The notes beneath the pieces were generated by a model. The model made no database searches, was not told the DNA's origin, and saw only the letters and a program-made list of their open reading frames with translations. Position numbers and translations under genes: made by a program. From NCBI GenBank assembly GCA_947383685.1, contig CANDEE010000014.1, positions 1-32,586 on the forward strand: a stretch of 32,586 nt of DNA, read 5' to 3'. How positions within the stretch are numbered: the first letter of the stretch is position 1; the number at the start of each line of letters is the position of its first letter. This stretch comes from an uncultured Pseudoflavonifractor sp. (GTDB lineage Bacteria > Bacillota > Clostridia > Oscillospirales > Oscillospiraceae). Positions 1 to 7,181 of this stretch are shown piece after piece.

Positions 1-105
1 GCTGGTCTTGCAGGCGGACTGGCAAGAGGTCTGGCACTCGCCGCAGCCGCCGGTCTTGGCGCTGTCGCAGAGGTTCCGGGTCTCCAAAGTCTGAATGTGC
101 TTCAT
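1..105 (-). CDS. scfA: SCIFF ranthipeptide precursor (partial, 5' part of gene)
   Basis: The first 35 codons of a small gene run off the left edge. The peptide starts Met-Lys-His-Ile-Gln-Thr-Leu and has Cys at 13, 21, 24, 28 and 32 within a Gly-Glu-Cys-Gln-Thr-Ser-Cys-Gln-Ser-Ala-Cys context. This is the signature of SCIFF (six cysteines in forty-five residues), a precursor found across Clostridia. In known systems a radical SAM enzyme with SPASM-type clusters crosslinks its cysteines to give thioethers. The sixth Cys and the maturase, which normally follows directly, would lie beyond the left edge. A ribosome site (GGAGGGGG) precedes the ATG, and a consensus promoter lies just upstream at 142-170. 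The physiological role of mature SCIFF is not settled; quorum-like and metabolic roles have been proposed. Confidence 0.9.
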   Translation of the reverse strand, partial: MKHIQTLETRNLCDSAKTGGCGECQTSCQSACKTS

Positions 106-141
106 GGGGCTTCCCCCTCCTTATGGTGAAAAGTTGGTTGT

Positions 142-170
142 ATTGTACCCTAATTTCCCGTTTTTGTCAA
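142..170 (-). promoter_or_regulatory. Sigma-A type promoter of the SCIFF gene
   Basis: On the minus strand TTGACA (170-165) and TACAAT (147-142) are separated by exactly 17 bases. The expected start of transcription, near 135, leaves a leader of about 30 bases before the ATG at 105. The promoter sits directly after the M20 gene stop at 185, so SCIFF has its own strong promoter and no terminator is visible between the two genes. Confidence 0.75.
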
Positions 171-184
171 TATGAAACAACGCC

Positions 185-1426
185 TTACAGCACGCTGTCC
201 TGGAACTCCGTCCCGGCGCAGAGCAGGGTCACCAGAAGAGCCTGCTGGCAACCCTTGTAGGCCCCCTCCTCCCGGAACCGCTCCTCCGTAGAGTGGATGT
301 GGGGGTCATAATCTCCATCCCCCAGACACACGGCGGGCAGCCCTGCCTCGATGGCCCGGTTGCAGTTGGTACAGCCATCGGGGTACAGGTTGGGCTCGGC
401 GCATCCCAGGAACCGGGAGGCCGCCACCGCCGCCTCCACAATGGGGGCATGGTCGTCCTGACCTCCGGCGGGCACATCGCAGAGGTATTTACATTCGTAG
501 GTAATCTCGTCCTTACCCCAGAAGGCAGTCTCCTCCCGGCATGCCTCCCCGATGGCGTTAAAAATCTTCTCCCGCAGCTTTTCCAGCTCCTCCGGCGTAT
601 TGGAGCGGAAGTTCACCACCATTTTGGCTTCCGAGGGAACCACATGGACCGAGGAATCGGCTCCCGCATGGAGGCACGTCACGGCAAAGGTGGTCTTGGG
701 GTCCCTGGGAACCTCCAGATTGGAAATTTTGGCTATGGCGCGGCCTGCGGCGTGGGCAGGGTTGGCGACCTCCCCAAAGGCAATGTAGGCGTGGCCCCCC
801 TTGCCCCGGAAGGTGATCTCCGCCGTCTGGATGCCTGTGGCCCGGTAGATGACTCCCCGGAACCCGTCCCCGTCAACGGAGACGCTGGCCTCCAGCTCCG
901 GGTGATGGTTTACATAATATTTCATCCCCTTGAGGGCACCCATGCCCTCCTCCTGAACGGTGCCCACCACTTGAATGTCGCCCCTGGTCCTTATGCCCGC
1001 GGCGTTTAAGGCCCGGACGGTGGACAGTACAGTAACGCAGCCCCGGGTGTCGTCCACGATGCCGGGGCAACGAATCCAACCGTCCTCTCTGGTGATTTTC
1101 AGCTCTGTGTCCAGGGGAAACACCGTGTCCATATGGCCCTCCAGCAGGACAGTCTTTCCTCCCCCGGTCCCCCGGCGAAGGCCCACACAGTTTCCGTATT
1201 CGTCGATGTGGCAATTTTCCAGTCCCTCGGCCCGGAACATCTCCAGCAGCCGCAGGGCCTTCTTCTCCTCGTGGTACGTGGGGGCGGGGATGAGGGCCAG
1301 CTCCATCTGGCGCGCGATGATCTCCTCCTGGTCCTTCTCCATAAAGGAGAGGGCCTCCTGAATCTGCGGGACGGCGGTGAGCGTGTCCAAAGCGGCCTGA
1401 ACGCGCTGGGAAACCTGATAGGCCAT
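185..1426 (-). CDS. M20 family metallopeptidase / amidohydrolase
   Basis: A 413-aa zinc hydrolase of the M20 family (the DapE / peptidase T / YgeY group). Metal-site motifs are present in order: Gly-His-Met-Asp-Thr-Val (His98, Asp100), Gly-Ile-Val-Asp-Asp (Asp125), Gln-Glu-Glu-Gly (Glu159/Glu160), Ser-Val-Asp-Gly-Asp (about 184-187) and a late His-Ile-His-Ser. The lid/dimerisation domain lies between about 195 and 310, around Gly-Lys-Gly-Gly-His-Ala. The start at 1426 is chosen because AGGAGGTAAC lies 4 bases upstream and the promoter at 1458-1486 would start RNA near 1451; the frame is open further upstream but would lie outside the transcript. Substrate cannot be read from sequence: a dipeptide, an N-acyl amino acid or a carbamoyl compound are all possible. 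It is divergent from the nucleoside operon. Confidence 0.85.
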   Translation of the reverse strand: MAYQVSQRVQAALDTLTAVPQIQEALSFMEKDQEEIIARQMELALIPAPTYHEEKKALRLLEMFRAEGLENCHIDEYGNCVGLRRGTGGGKTVLLEGHMDTVFPLDTELKITREDGWIRCPGIVDDTRGCVTVLSTVRALNAAGIRTRGDIQVVGTVQEEGMGALKGMKYYVNHHPELEASVSVDGDGFRGVIYRATGIQTAEITFRGKGGHAYIAFGEVANPAHAAGRAIAKISNLEVPRDPKTTFAVTCLHAGADSSVHVVPSEAKMVVNFRSNTPEELEKLREKIFNAIGEACREETAFWGKDEITYECKYLCDVPAGGQDDHAPIVEAAVAASRFLGCAEPNLYPDGCTNCNRAIEAGLPAVCLGDGDYDPHIHSTEERFREEGAYKGCQQALLVTLLCAGTEFQDSVL

Positions 1427-1457
1427 CGTGGTTACCTCCTGATTTGAAATTGTCATC

Positions 1458-1486
1458 ATTTTATCAGTTTCCTCCGTTTTTTTCAA
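1458..1486 (-). promoter_or_regulatory. Promoter of the M20 gene
   Basis: On the minus strand TTGAAA (1486-1481) and TAAAAT (1463-1458) are spaced by 17 bases. The resulting leader is about 25 bases and holds only the AGGAGG ribosome site. It lies back to back with the plus-strand promoter at 1531-1559. Confidence 0.6.
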
Positions 1487-1530
1487 CGCCTCAGCCCAAA
1501 TTTTCCTTTCTGGTAAATTCCCAGTGCCGA

Positions 1531-1559
1531 TTGACAATAGTGGGGAAAACTGTTATAAT
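1531..1559 (+). promoter_or_regulatory. Perfect-consensus promoter of the nucleoside salvage operon
   Basis: TTGACA (1531-1536), a 17-base spacer and TATAAT (1554-1559): both hexamers and the spacing match the sigma-70/sigma-A consensus exactly. Transcription would begin near 1566. A promoter this strong on a catabolic operon implies that a repressor holds it off; the inverted repeat at 1582-1598, about +17 to +33, is a candidate operator. Confidence 0.85.
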
Positions 1560-1581
1560 TTTGGTGCTTCAAACTCCCTAT

Positions 1582-1598
1582 ATGGTCGCAGGGACCAT
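1582..1598 (+). promoter_or_regulatory. Inverted repeat downstream of the operon promoter (possible operator or leader hairpin)
   Basis: ATGGTC and GACCAT are separated by five bases (GCAGG). The repeat lies about 16-32 bases after the predicted transcription start and 30 bases before the first gene. Its place fits a roadblock operator or a small leader hairpin. No regulator gene lies directly next to it, so its partner is unknown. Confidence 0.45.
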
Positions 1599-1627
1599 CC
1601 ATCCTGTCACAAGAATAGGACAAGGCT

Positions 1628-2614
1628 ATGAGAGTTGATACCATAACCAGGGACCCATCCCGGCGCTATGTTCTGGGCATCGGCGCCGCCAACATCGACA
1701 TGATGGGCCGCAGCGGCCTGCCTCTGGTCATGGAAGACTCCAATCCGGGAGTCATCGGCACCAGCGTAGGCGGCGTGACCCACAATGTCTGCGCCAACGC
1801 CGCCCGGTTGGGTTTGGATGTAAAATTGATTACCGCCCTGGGCAGCGACGTCCACGCCGGGGAAATCCGGCGGGACTGCCTGGAAATGGGCATTGACCCC
1901 TCCCACTCCATGGTGGTGCCCGGTCACGGCTCGTCGGTGTACCTCTCCCTCCACAACGACATGGGAGAGATGGCCCTGGCGGTGTCTGATATGCGGGTGC
2001 TCCAATACCTGACGGTAGACTTCCTGAAGGAAAAGGAAGACGTCATCGCGGGAGCGGGAGCCATTATGATGGATACGGGTCTTCCCGAGTCCATCCTGAC
2101 CTACATAACAGAAACTTACGGGGAACATATCCCCGTTTTTGTCGATCCCGTGAGCTGCACCTACGCCCGGAAGCTGTCCGGGTCCCTCAGGGGCTACCAC
2201 ACCATTAAGCCCAACCGCTTTGAGCTGGAGGAGCTCAGCGGCATGAGCCTTTCCTCCGGCCTGGAAAACGCCTGCGGAGCCCTGATCAGCCGGGGCGTGG
2301 ACCGGGTGGTGGTAAGCCTGGGCCGGGAGGGCAGCTTTTCTTTGGACAAAGCCGGCTCCGCCGTGCGGGTCCGGGGGGAGCCTCTGGACATGATCGCCAA
2401 CGCCACCGGGGCAGGAGACTCCTTTATGGGTGGGCTCCTTTACGCCGCGGTTCACAGGCTGGATCCCGAGCAGTCGCTGCTCTTTGCCTCCGGGGTGGCC
2501 CGGCTGGCCCTTCAGCATCCCCACACCATCAACCCCAACGTCAGCGTTCAGGCTGCCTGGGACGAGGCCGAAAAGGGCCGCCTGCGGGCGGAGACCGTCT
2601 GCCTCCACACATAA
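1628..2614 (+). CDS. psuK: Pseudouridine kinase (PfkB family)
   Basis: A 328-aa ribokinase-fold sugar kinase predicted to phosphorylate pseudouridine to pseudouridine 5'-phosphate. The start resembles E. coli YeiC/PsuK: Gly-Ala-Ala-Asn-Ile-Asp near the N-terminus, then Asp-Ser-Asn-Pro-Gly, a Gly-Gly-Val segment, and a central Pro-Val-Phe-Val-Asp-Pro-Val-Ser followed by Lys-Pro-Asn-Arg. The PfkB signature Asn-Ala-Thr-Gly-Ala-Gly-Asp ends in the predicted catalytic base Asp264. The assignment is strengthened by psuG two genes downstream, since PsuK and PsuG act in sequence. It is the first gene after the perfect promoter, and the ribosome site (AGGACAAGG) is weak. It ends 21 bases before the adenine deaminase gene. 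Confidence 0.88.
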   Translation: MRVDTITRDPSRRYVLGIGAANIDMMGRSGLPLVMEDSNPGVIGTSVGGVTHNVCANAARLGLDVKLITALGSDVHAGEIRRDCLEMGIDPSHSMVVPGHGSSVYLSLHNDMGEMALAVSDMRVLQYLTVDFLKEKEDVIAGAGAIMMDTGLPESILTYITETYGEHIPVFVDPVSCTYARKLSGSLRGYHTIKPNRFELEELSGMSLSSGLENACGALISRGVDRVVVSLGREGSFSLDKAGSAVRVRGEPLDMIANATGAGDSFMGGLLYAAVHRLDPEQSLLFASGVARLALQHPHTINPNVSVQAAWDEAEKGRLRAETVCLHT

Positions 2615-2635
2615 CGGAATAGGAAGGAGAAGGCC

Positions 2636-4384
2636 ATGGGAGTGGATTGCGTCGCCGCCATCAATGGAAAAAAGCCCTTTGACCTGGTCATCGAGCACGT
2701 AAACGTGGTCAACGTGTTCACCGAGCAGGTGGCGGAGGGCTCTGTTGCCATCTGCGGCGATACCATCGCCTATGTGGGCGAAATGGACTTCCCCTACACC
2801 ACAAAGCAGGTTATTGACGGCAAGGGCCGTTACGCCATTCCGGGGCTCATCGACGCCCATATGCACTTTGAGAGCAGTATGATGACTCCCGCCCACTTCA
2901 TTGAGACGATCTTAGCCTGCGGCACCACCACGGTGGCCGCCGATCCCCATGAGATCGGCAACGTTTTCGGCCTGGAGGGCATTGAGGCCCTTACCCGGGC
3001 CGCTTTGGGCTCTCCCCTCCACGTATTGATGATGGCTCCCTCTACCATTCCCTCCGCCCCCGGGCTGGAGCGGGCTGGCTTCTCTATGGAGGCCCCCCAG
3101 ATGGAAAAGGCCCTGGACATCCCCGGCGTAAAGGGCTTGGGAGAGGTCATGGACTTCAACGGCGTGGCCGACGGGGACGAGCGTATTCTGGCCGTGGTAG
3201 AGACCGCCCGCAAGCGGGGCGTTCTCATGGACTGCCATGTGCCCGCCCTCACCGGACGGCGGCTCCAGGCCTTCCGCTCCACCGGGCTGGACACCGACCA
3301 TACCGATATGTCCCTCCCCCGGCTGAAGGAGAAGCTCTCCGCCGGGTTCTCCGTACAGGTCCAGCGCAGCTTTTTCTCCGCTGAGACCATGGAATATCTC
3401 AATCACTTTCCCCTCCAGGACCGGATCATGCTCATCACCGACGATGTGCCCTTTATCGATCTGGTGAAGGAGGGGCATTTAAATGCCAATCTTCGCCGGG
3501 CCATCGCCCTGGGGCTGGAGCCCGTCCGGGCGGTGCGCTTTGCCACCATTAACGCCGCCAACCGCCTGCGGCTCTATGACCGGGGTGCTGTCTCCCCCGG
3601 CTACAAGGCCGATGTGCTGCTGGTGGATTCTCTGGAGGAGTGCGCTCCCAGCCTGGTCTTAGTAGACGGCAAAACCGTGGCGGAGAACGGGAAATGCCTT
3701 GTCTCTGTGGAGCCAAAACCCTTCCCGGAGCATTTTTACCATTCTATCCACGTCCTCCCCTTGGAGGAGGCCGATTTTGCCCTTCCCGGGGCAGAGGGGA
3801 CAAAAGCCCTGTGCAATGTACTGGGCGGCAATACCAAGGTCACCCGCACCACCAAGACCCAGCAGTGGATCCCCATTCGGGACGGGCGGCTGGACACCTC
3901 GGGCTTTATCAAGCTGGCGGTCATTTACCGTCACGGCTACGGGCCCGAAAAGACCCCCGGCAAGGAGGTCTCCCTGGCCCTTCTGAGCGGCTTCCCCGCG
4001 TTCCGGGGAGCCTTGGCAACCACCTACGCCCATGACAGCCACAACCTCATGGTCTTTGGCGGGAACGATTCCGACATGGCGGTAGCCGCCAACCGGCTCA
4101 TCGAGCTGGGCGGCGGACTGTGTGCCGTATTGGACGGCAAGGTCGTCAGCGAGGTATCCCTCCCCGTGGCGGGACTTCTCACCGGGGAAAGCGTAGACGT
4201 CCTCACCAGGTCCTTTGAAGATTTCTTCCAGGCGGTAAGGACTCTCCGCCTGGATCATGCCAACCCTATGATGTTCCTCACCCTCATGTCCCTGGCTGTG
4301 TCTCCCGAGATCAAGTGTACTGATTTGGGACTGGTGGACGTGCTGGAAAAGAAGTTTATCCCCCTGATCGTCAGCACTGAGTGA
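2636..4384 (+). CDS. ade: Adenine deaminase
   Basis: A 582-aa cytosolic amidohydrolase that converts adenine to hypoxanthine and ammonia. The amidohydrolase metal motif Asp-Ala-His-Met-His-Phe-Glu-Ser-Ser-Met (His75, His77) is followed by Gly-Thr-Thr-Thr-Val-Ala-Ala-Asp-Pro-His-Glu-Ile, as in bacterial Ade/AdeC. The C-terminal third has the usual Ade extension with Gly-Gly-Gly-Leu-Cys, and the length matches the family (about 570-600 aa). A strong GGAAGGAGAAGG ribosome site precedes the ATG. In this operon it would act on adenine released by the nucleoside phosphorylase and the hydrolases, feeding hypoxanthine into salvage. Confidence 0.92.
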   Translation: MGVDCVAAINGKKPFDLVIEHVNVVNVFTEQVAEGSVAICGDTIAYVGEMDFPYTTKQVIDGKGRYAIPGLIDAHMHFESSMMTPAHFIETILACGTTTVAADPHEIGNVFGLEGIEALTRAALGSPLHVLMMAPSTIPSAPGLERAGFSMEAPQMEKALDIPGVKGLGEVMDFNGVADGDERILAVVETARKRGVLMDCHVPALTGRRLQAFRSTGLDTDHTDMSLPRLKEKLSAGFSVQVQRSFFSAETMEYLNHFPLQDRIMLITDDVPFIDLVKEGHLNANLRRAIALGLEPVRAVRFATINAANRLRLYDRGAVSPGYKADVLLVDSLEECAPSLVLVDGKTVAENGKCLVSVEPKPFPEHFYHSIHVLPLEEADFALPGAEGTKALCNVLGGNTKVTRTTKTQQWIPIRDGRLDTSGFIKLAVIYRHGYGPEKTPGKEVSLALLSGFPAFRGALATTYAHDSHNLMVFGGNDSDMAVAANRLIELGGGLCAVLDGKVVSEVSLPVAGLLTGESVDVLTRSFEDFFQAVRTLRLDHANPMMFLTLMSLAVSPEIKCTDLGLVDVLEKKFIPLIVSTE

Positions 4385-4417
4385 AAGCCCCTAAAACTGA
4401 AAGGAGACATGATTCCC

Positions 4418-5329
4418 ATGAACCAGTATCTTTCCGTCACCAAAGAGGTCCAGGACGCCATTGACAAGGGCCTGCCCGTTGTGGCCCTGGAATCCACCAT
4501 CCTCTCTCACGGCATGCCCTACCCTGAGAACGTGGAGTTCTCCCACAAGGTAGAGGAGGTCATTCGGAACGAGGGAGCCATTCCCGCCACCACCGCCATC
4601 ATCGGCGGCAAGCTGAAGGTGGGCCTCACTCCCGAGGAGCTGGAGATCATGTGCAAGGCCGACGGCGTAGGCAAGGTCAGCCGCCGTGACGTGGCCGCCT
4701 ACCTGGCCACCGGCAAGACCGGCGCCACCACCGTGGCTACCACCATGATGCTTGCTGAGATGGCGGGCATCAAGGTCTTTGCCACCGGCGGCATCGGCGG
4801 CGTCCACCGGGGCGCCGAGCTGACCATGGACATCTCCGCCGACCTTCAGGAGCTGGCCAACACAGGAGTCGCCGTGGTCTGCGCCGGCGCCAAGTCTCTG
4901 CTGGACATCCCCAAGACCCTGGAATACCTGGAGACCCAGGGCGTTCCCGTACTGGGCATGGGCACCGAGGACTTCCCCGCCTTCTACTGCCGCAAGAGCG
5001 GCTGCAAGGTGGACTGCAAGGTGGACTCTCCCAAGGAGGCCGCCGCCATCCTCAAGACCAAGTGGGAGCTGGGCCTCAAGGGCGGCGTGGTCATCGGCAA
5101 CCCCATCCCCGTGGAATACGAACTGGACTTCGACGATATGGAAAAGGTCATCGTGAAGGCTCTCGAGTCCGCCAAGAAGGATAATATTCACGGCAAGGAC
5201 ACCACTCCCTACCTGCTGGCCCACATTAAGGACTACACCAAGGGCGTGTCCTTCGCCTCCAACCTGCAGCTTGCCTATAACAACGCCAAGGTAGCCGCCC
5301 AGATCGCCATTGAGTACAGCAAAATGTAA
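4418..5329 (+). CDS. psuG: Pseudouridine-5'-phosphate glycosidase
   Basis: A 303-aa enzyme predicted to split pseudouridine 5'-phosphate reversibly into uracil and ribose 5-phosphate. It matches E. coli YeiN/PsuG along its length: Val-Ala-Leu-Glu-Ser-Thr-Ile, His-Gly-Met-Pro, Lys-Val-Ser-Arg-Arg-Asp, Thr-Gly-Gly-Ile-Gly-Gly-Val-His-Arg-Gly and Cys-Ala-Gly-Ala-Lys-Ser, which carry the active-site Glu and Lys residues and the phosphate/Mn site. Two starts are possible after AAGGAG: an ATG at 4409 (only 2 bases of spacing) and one at 4418 (11 bases). I chose 4418 because the extra residues match nothing in the family and 2 bases is too tight. The upstream partner psuK completes the two-step pathway. 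Confidence 0.93.
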   Translation: MNQYLSVTKEVQDAIDKGLPVVALESTILSHGMPYPENVEFSHKVEEVIRNEGAIPATTAIIGGKLKVGLTPEELEIMCKADGVGKVSRRDVAAYLATGKTGATTVATTMMLAEMAGIKVFATGGIGGVHRGAELTMDISADLQELANTGVAVVCAGAKSLLDIPKTLEYLETQGVPVLGMGTEDFPAFYCRKSGCKVDCKVDSPKEAAAILKTKWELGLKGGVVIGNPIPVEYELDFDDMEKVIVKALESAKKDNIHGKDTTPYLLAHIKDYTKGVSFASNLQLAYNNAKVAAQIAIEYSKM

Positions 5330-5343
5330 AGTAAACTTTACAT
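5324..5343 (+). repeat. 20-bp palindrome over the psuG stop codon
   Basis: ATGTAAAGT and ACTTTACAT flank a central AA. The palindrome spans the psuG stop and ends just before the AAAGGGG ribosome site of the next gene. It could be a small intercistronic hairpin that protects or separates the messages, or an operator. It is AT-rich against a GC-rich background. Confidence 0.5.
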
Positions 5344-5358
5344 GAAAGGGGCCCCTAT

Positions 5359-6258
5359 ATGAAGATTCTCAACATCGGTTCCCTGAATATTGACAAGGTC
5401 TACTCTGTACCCCATTTTGCCGCCGCCGGAGAGACCCTTACCGCCCTGCACATGGATACCTTCCCCGGTGGAAAGGGGCTCAATCAGTCGGTGGCCCTGG
5501 CCCGGGCGGGGGCGGAGGTCTACGCCGCCGGAGCCATCGGCTCCGACGGGCAGTTTCTGGCGGACCTGCTATGCCGGAGCGGCGCCCATGTGGAACACCT
5601 GCAAACCTGCCGGGATGTGCCCACCGGACACGCTATCATTCAACTGGACCCTGCGGGCCAGAACTCCATTATTATTTCCGCCGGGGCCAACGGCGTCCTC
5701 AGTGAGGAATACATCGACGGCGTTTTGGCCTGCTTCGGCCCCGGAGACCTGCTTTTGACCCAGAACGAGACCTCGGGCGGTCCCTACGCCATGAAAAAGG
5801 CCAAGGAGCGGGGCATGAAGATCGCCTTCAACGCCTCCCCCATCAACGGCGACCTGCCCAAGTACCCTCTGGAGCTGGTGGACTGGTTCCTCATCAATGA
5901 GCTGGAGGGCCAGACCCTTGCCGGCATTCAGGAGACCGACCCGGAGAAAGTGCTGGAGGCCCTGCTGGAGAAATTTCCCCAGGCCGCCATCGTACTGACC
6001 CTGGGCGGGGACGGCGTTCTCTACGGAAAGGGAACGGACCGTTTCTCCCACGGCGTTTTCAAGGTCCCCGTGGTAGATACCACCGGAGCGGGAGACACCT
6101 TCTGCGGCTATTTCCTGGCCTCCCTCGCCAAAGGCCTCTCCCCCCAGGAGGCCCTCCACACCGCCAGTATGGCAAGCGCCCTGGCCATCGGAGTAAAAGG
6201 CGCCGCCGTCTCCATCCCCACCTGGGCGGAAGTCCAGAAATTTGGGGAAACCCATTGA
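5359..6258 (+). CDS. Ribokinase-like PfkB sugar kinase
   Basis: A 299-aa PfkB kinase with the ribokinase N-terminal Gly-Ser-Leu-Asn-Ile-Asp, the sugar-site Pro-Gly-Gly-Lys-Gly-Leu-Asn-Gln (RbsK has Gly-Gly-Lys-Gly-Ala-Asn-Gln), Leu-Gly-Gly-Asp-Gly, and Asp-Thr-Thr-Gly-Ala-Gly-Asp ending in catalytic Asp246. It most likely phosphorylates the ribose released by the two nucleoside hydrolases of the operon, giving ribose 5-phosphate. It differs from the psuK product and is closer to true ribokinases, but a nucleoside as substrate cannot be excluded. The ATG has an AAAGGGG ribosome site 7 bases upstream. Confidence 0.82.
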   Translation: MKILNIGSLNIDKVYSVPHFAAAGETLTALHMDTFPGGKGLNQSVALARAGAEVYAAGAIGSDGQFLADLLCRSGAHVEHLQTCRDVPTGHAIIQLDPAGQNSIIISAGANGVLSEEYIDGVLACFGPGDLLLTQNETSGGPYAMKKAKERGMKIAFNASPINGDLPKYPLELVDWFLINELEGQTLAGIQETDPEKVLEALLEKFPQAAIVLTLGGDGVLYGKGTDRFSHGVFKVPVVDTTGAGDTFCGYFLASLAKGLSPQEALHTASMASALAIGVKGAAVSIPTWAEVQKFGETH

Positions 6259-6297
6259 CGATCTGGAAGTTTATTTATCTTTGAAAGGAGCATTCCC

Positions 6298-7008
6298 ATG
6301 GCTAAACTTGTTGCCCCCACCCCCCACATTGCCGCCCAGGTGGGCGAGATCGCGGAAACCATCCTGCTCCCCGGCGATCCCCTCCGGGCCAAGTTCATTG
6401 CGGATACCTATCTGGAAAACGTGAAGCAGTTCAACGGCACCCGCGGTATGCTGGGCTTTACCGGCACTTACAAGGGCCGCCCCGTCTCCGTGATGGGCAC
6501 CGGCATGGGCTGCCCCTCTATGGGCATCTACAGCTATGAGCTGATCCACATTTACGGCTGCAAGAACCTGATCCGCATCGGCACCGCCGGGACCCTCCAG
6601 CCCTACGTCCATGTGAAGGAAATGGTCTTTGGGCAGGGAGCCTGCACCACCAGCAACTATGTGGCCATGCAGGGCCTCCCCGGTACCTTTGCCCCCATTT
6701 GCAGCTTTGAGCTGCTGGAAAAGGCCGTAGCCGCCGCCAAGGCCCTGGGCTTCCAGTACCATGTGGGCAATATTCTCTCCTCCGACGTGTTCTACGGCGT
6801 GGATCTGCCTCACGGCAAGACCTGGCCCGAAATGGGTGTGCTGGCGGTGGAGATGGAGTCCGCTGCCCTCTACACCAACGCCGCCGCCGCGGGAGTCAAC
6901 GCCCTGTGTATCCTGACCATCTCCGACGGCCCCGATGAGATCACCACCGCCGAGGAGCGGCAGACCGCCTTCACCCAGATGATGGAGGTCGCCCTCTCCC
7001 TGGCGTAA
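6298..7008 (+). CDS. deoD: Purine nucleoside phosphorylase, DeoD type
   Basis: A 236-aa hexameric-type PNP predicted to convert purine (deoxy)ribonucleosides and phosphate to base and (deoxy)ribose 1-phosphate. Family marks include Leu-Pro-Gly-Asp-Pro-Leu-Arg-Ala-Lys at the N-terminus, Gly-Thr-Gly-Met-Gly, Arg-Ile-Gly-Thr-Ala-Gly, the ribose-site Glu-Met-Glu-Ser, and Ser-Asp followed by Glu-Glu-Arg-Gln. The last two hold the equivalents of the catalytic Asp204 and Arg217 of E. coli PNP. The residue after the catalytic Asp is Gly rather than the common His. The ribosome site is GAAAGGAG. The gene is followed by a structured 110-base spacer. Confidence 0.93.
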   Translation: MAKLVAPTPHIAAQVGEIAETILLPGDPLRAKFIADTYLENVKQFNGTRGMLGFTGTYKGRPVSVMGTGMGCPSMGIYSYELIHIYGCKNLIRIGTAGTLQPYVHVKEMVFGQGACTTSNYVAMQGLPGTFAPICSFELLEKAVAAAKALGFQYHVGNILSSDVFYGVDLPHGKTWPEMGVLAVEMESAALYTNAAAAGVNALCILTISDGPDEITTAEERQTAFTQMMEVALSLA

Positions 7009-7021
7009 AAAGAAAAGCGGA

Positions 7022-7133
7022 GAAGTGGGCTGCGAGGGAGCTTGGAACGAAGCGAGGCCGAGCGCAGGGCTGCAAAGCAGCCCGGAGACCAGGCCGAGAC
7101 GGAGCGAAAGCGACCGAGCGTCCAGCCCGCTTC
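7022..7133 (+). repeat. Structured GC-rich intergenic element
   Basis: An 11-base arm at 7022-7032 (GAAGTGGGCTG) pairs with 7123-7133 (CAGCCCGCTTC) with one G-T wobble, and encloses a tight inner hairpin, GGGCTGC-AAA-GCAGCCC, at 7067-7083. The rest is rich in short GAGCGAAGCGA-like repeats. It separates deoD from the nucleoside hydrolase gene. It looks like an intergenic repeat element or RNA-processing structure; no terminator T-run follows, so the operon can read through. Confidence 0.55.
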
Positions 7134-7181
7134 GTAACTTGACAGAGCCACCCAAAAAACAAGAATTTGAGGATTCATTCT

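Noticed and set aside
1427..1537. N-terminal extension of the M20 protein by up to 37 residues
   Set aside because: The extension covers the predicted promoter and the AGGAGG site of the chosen start.
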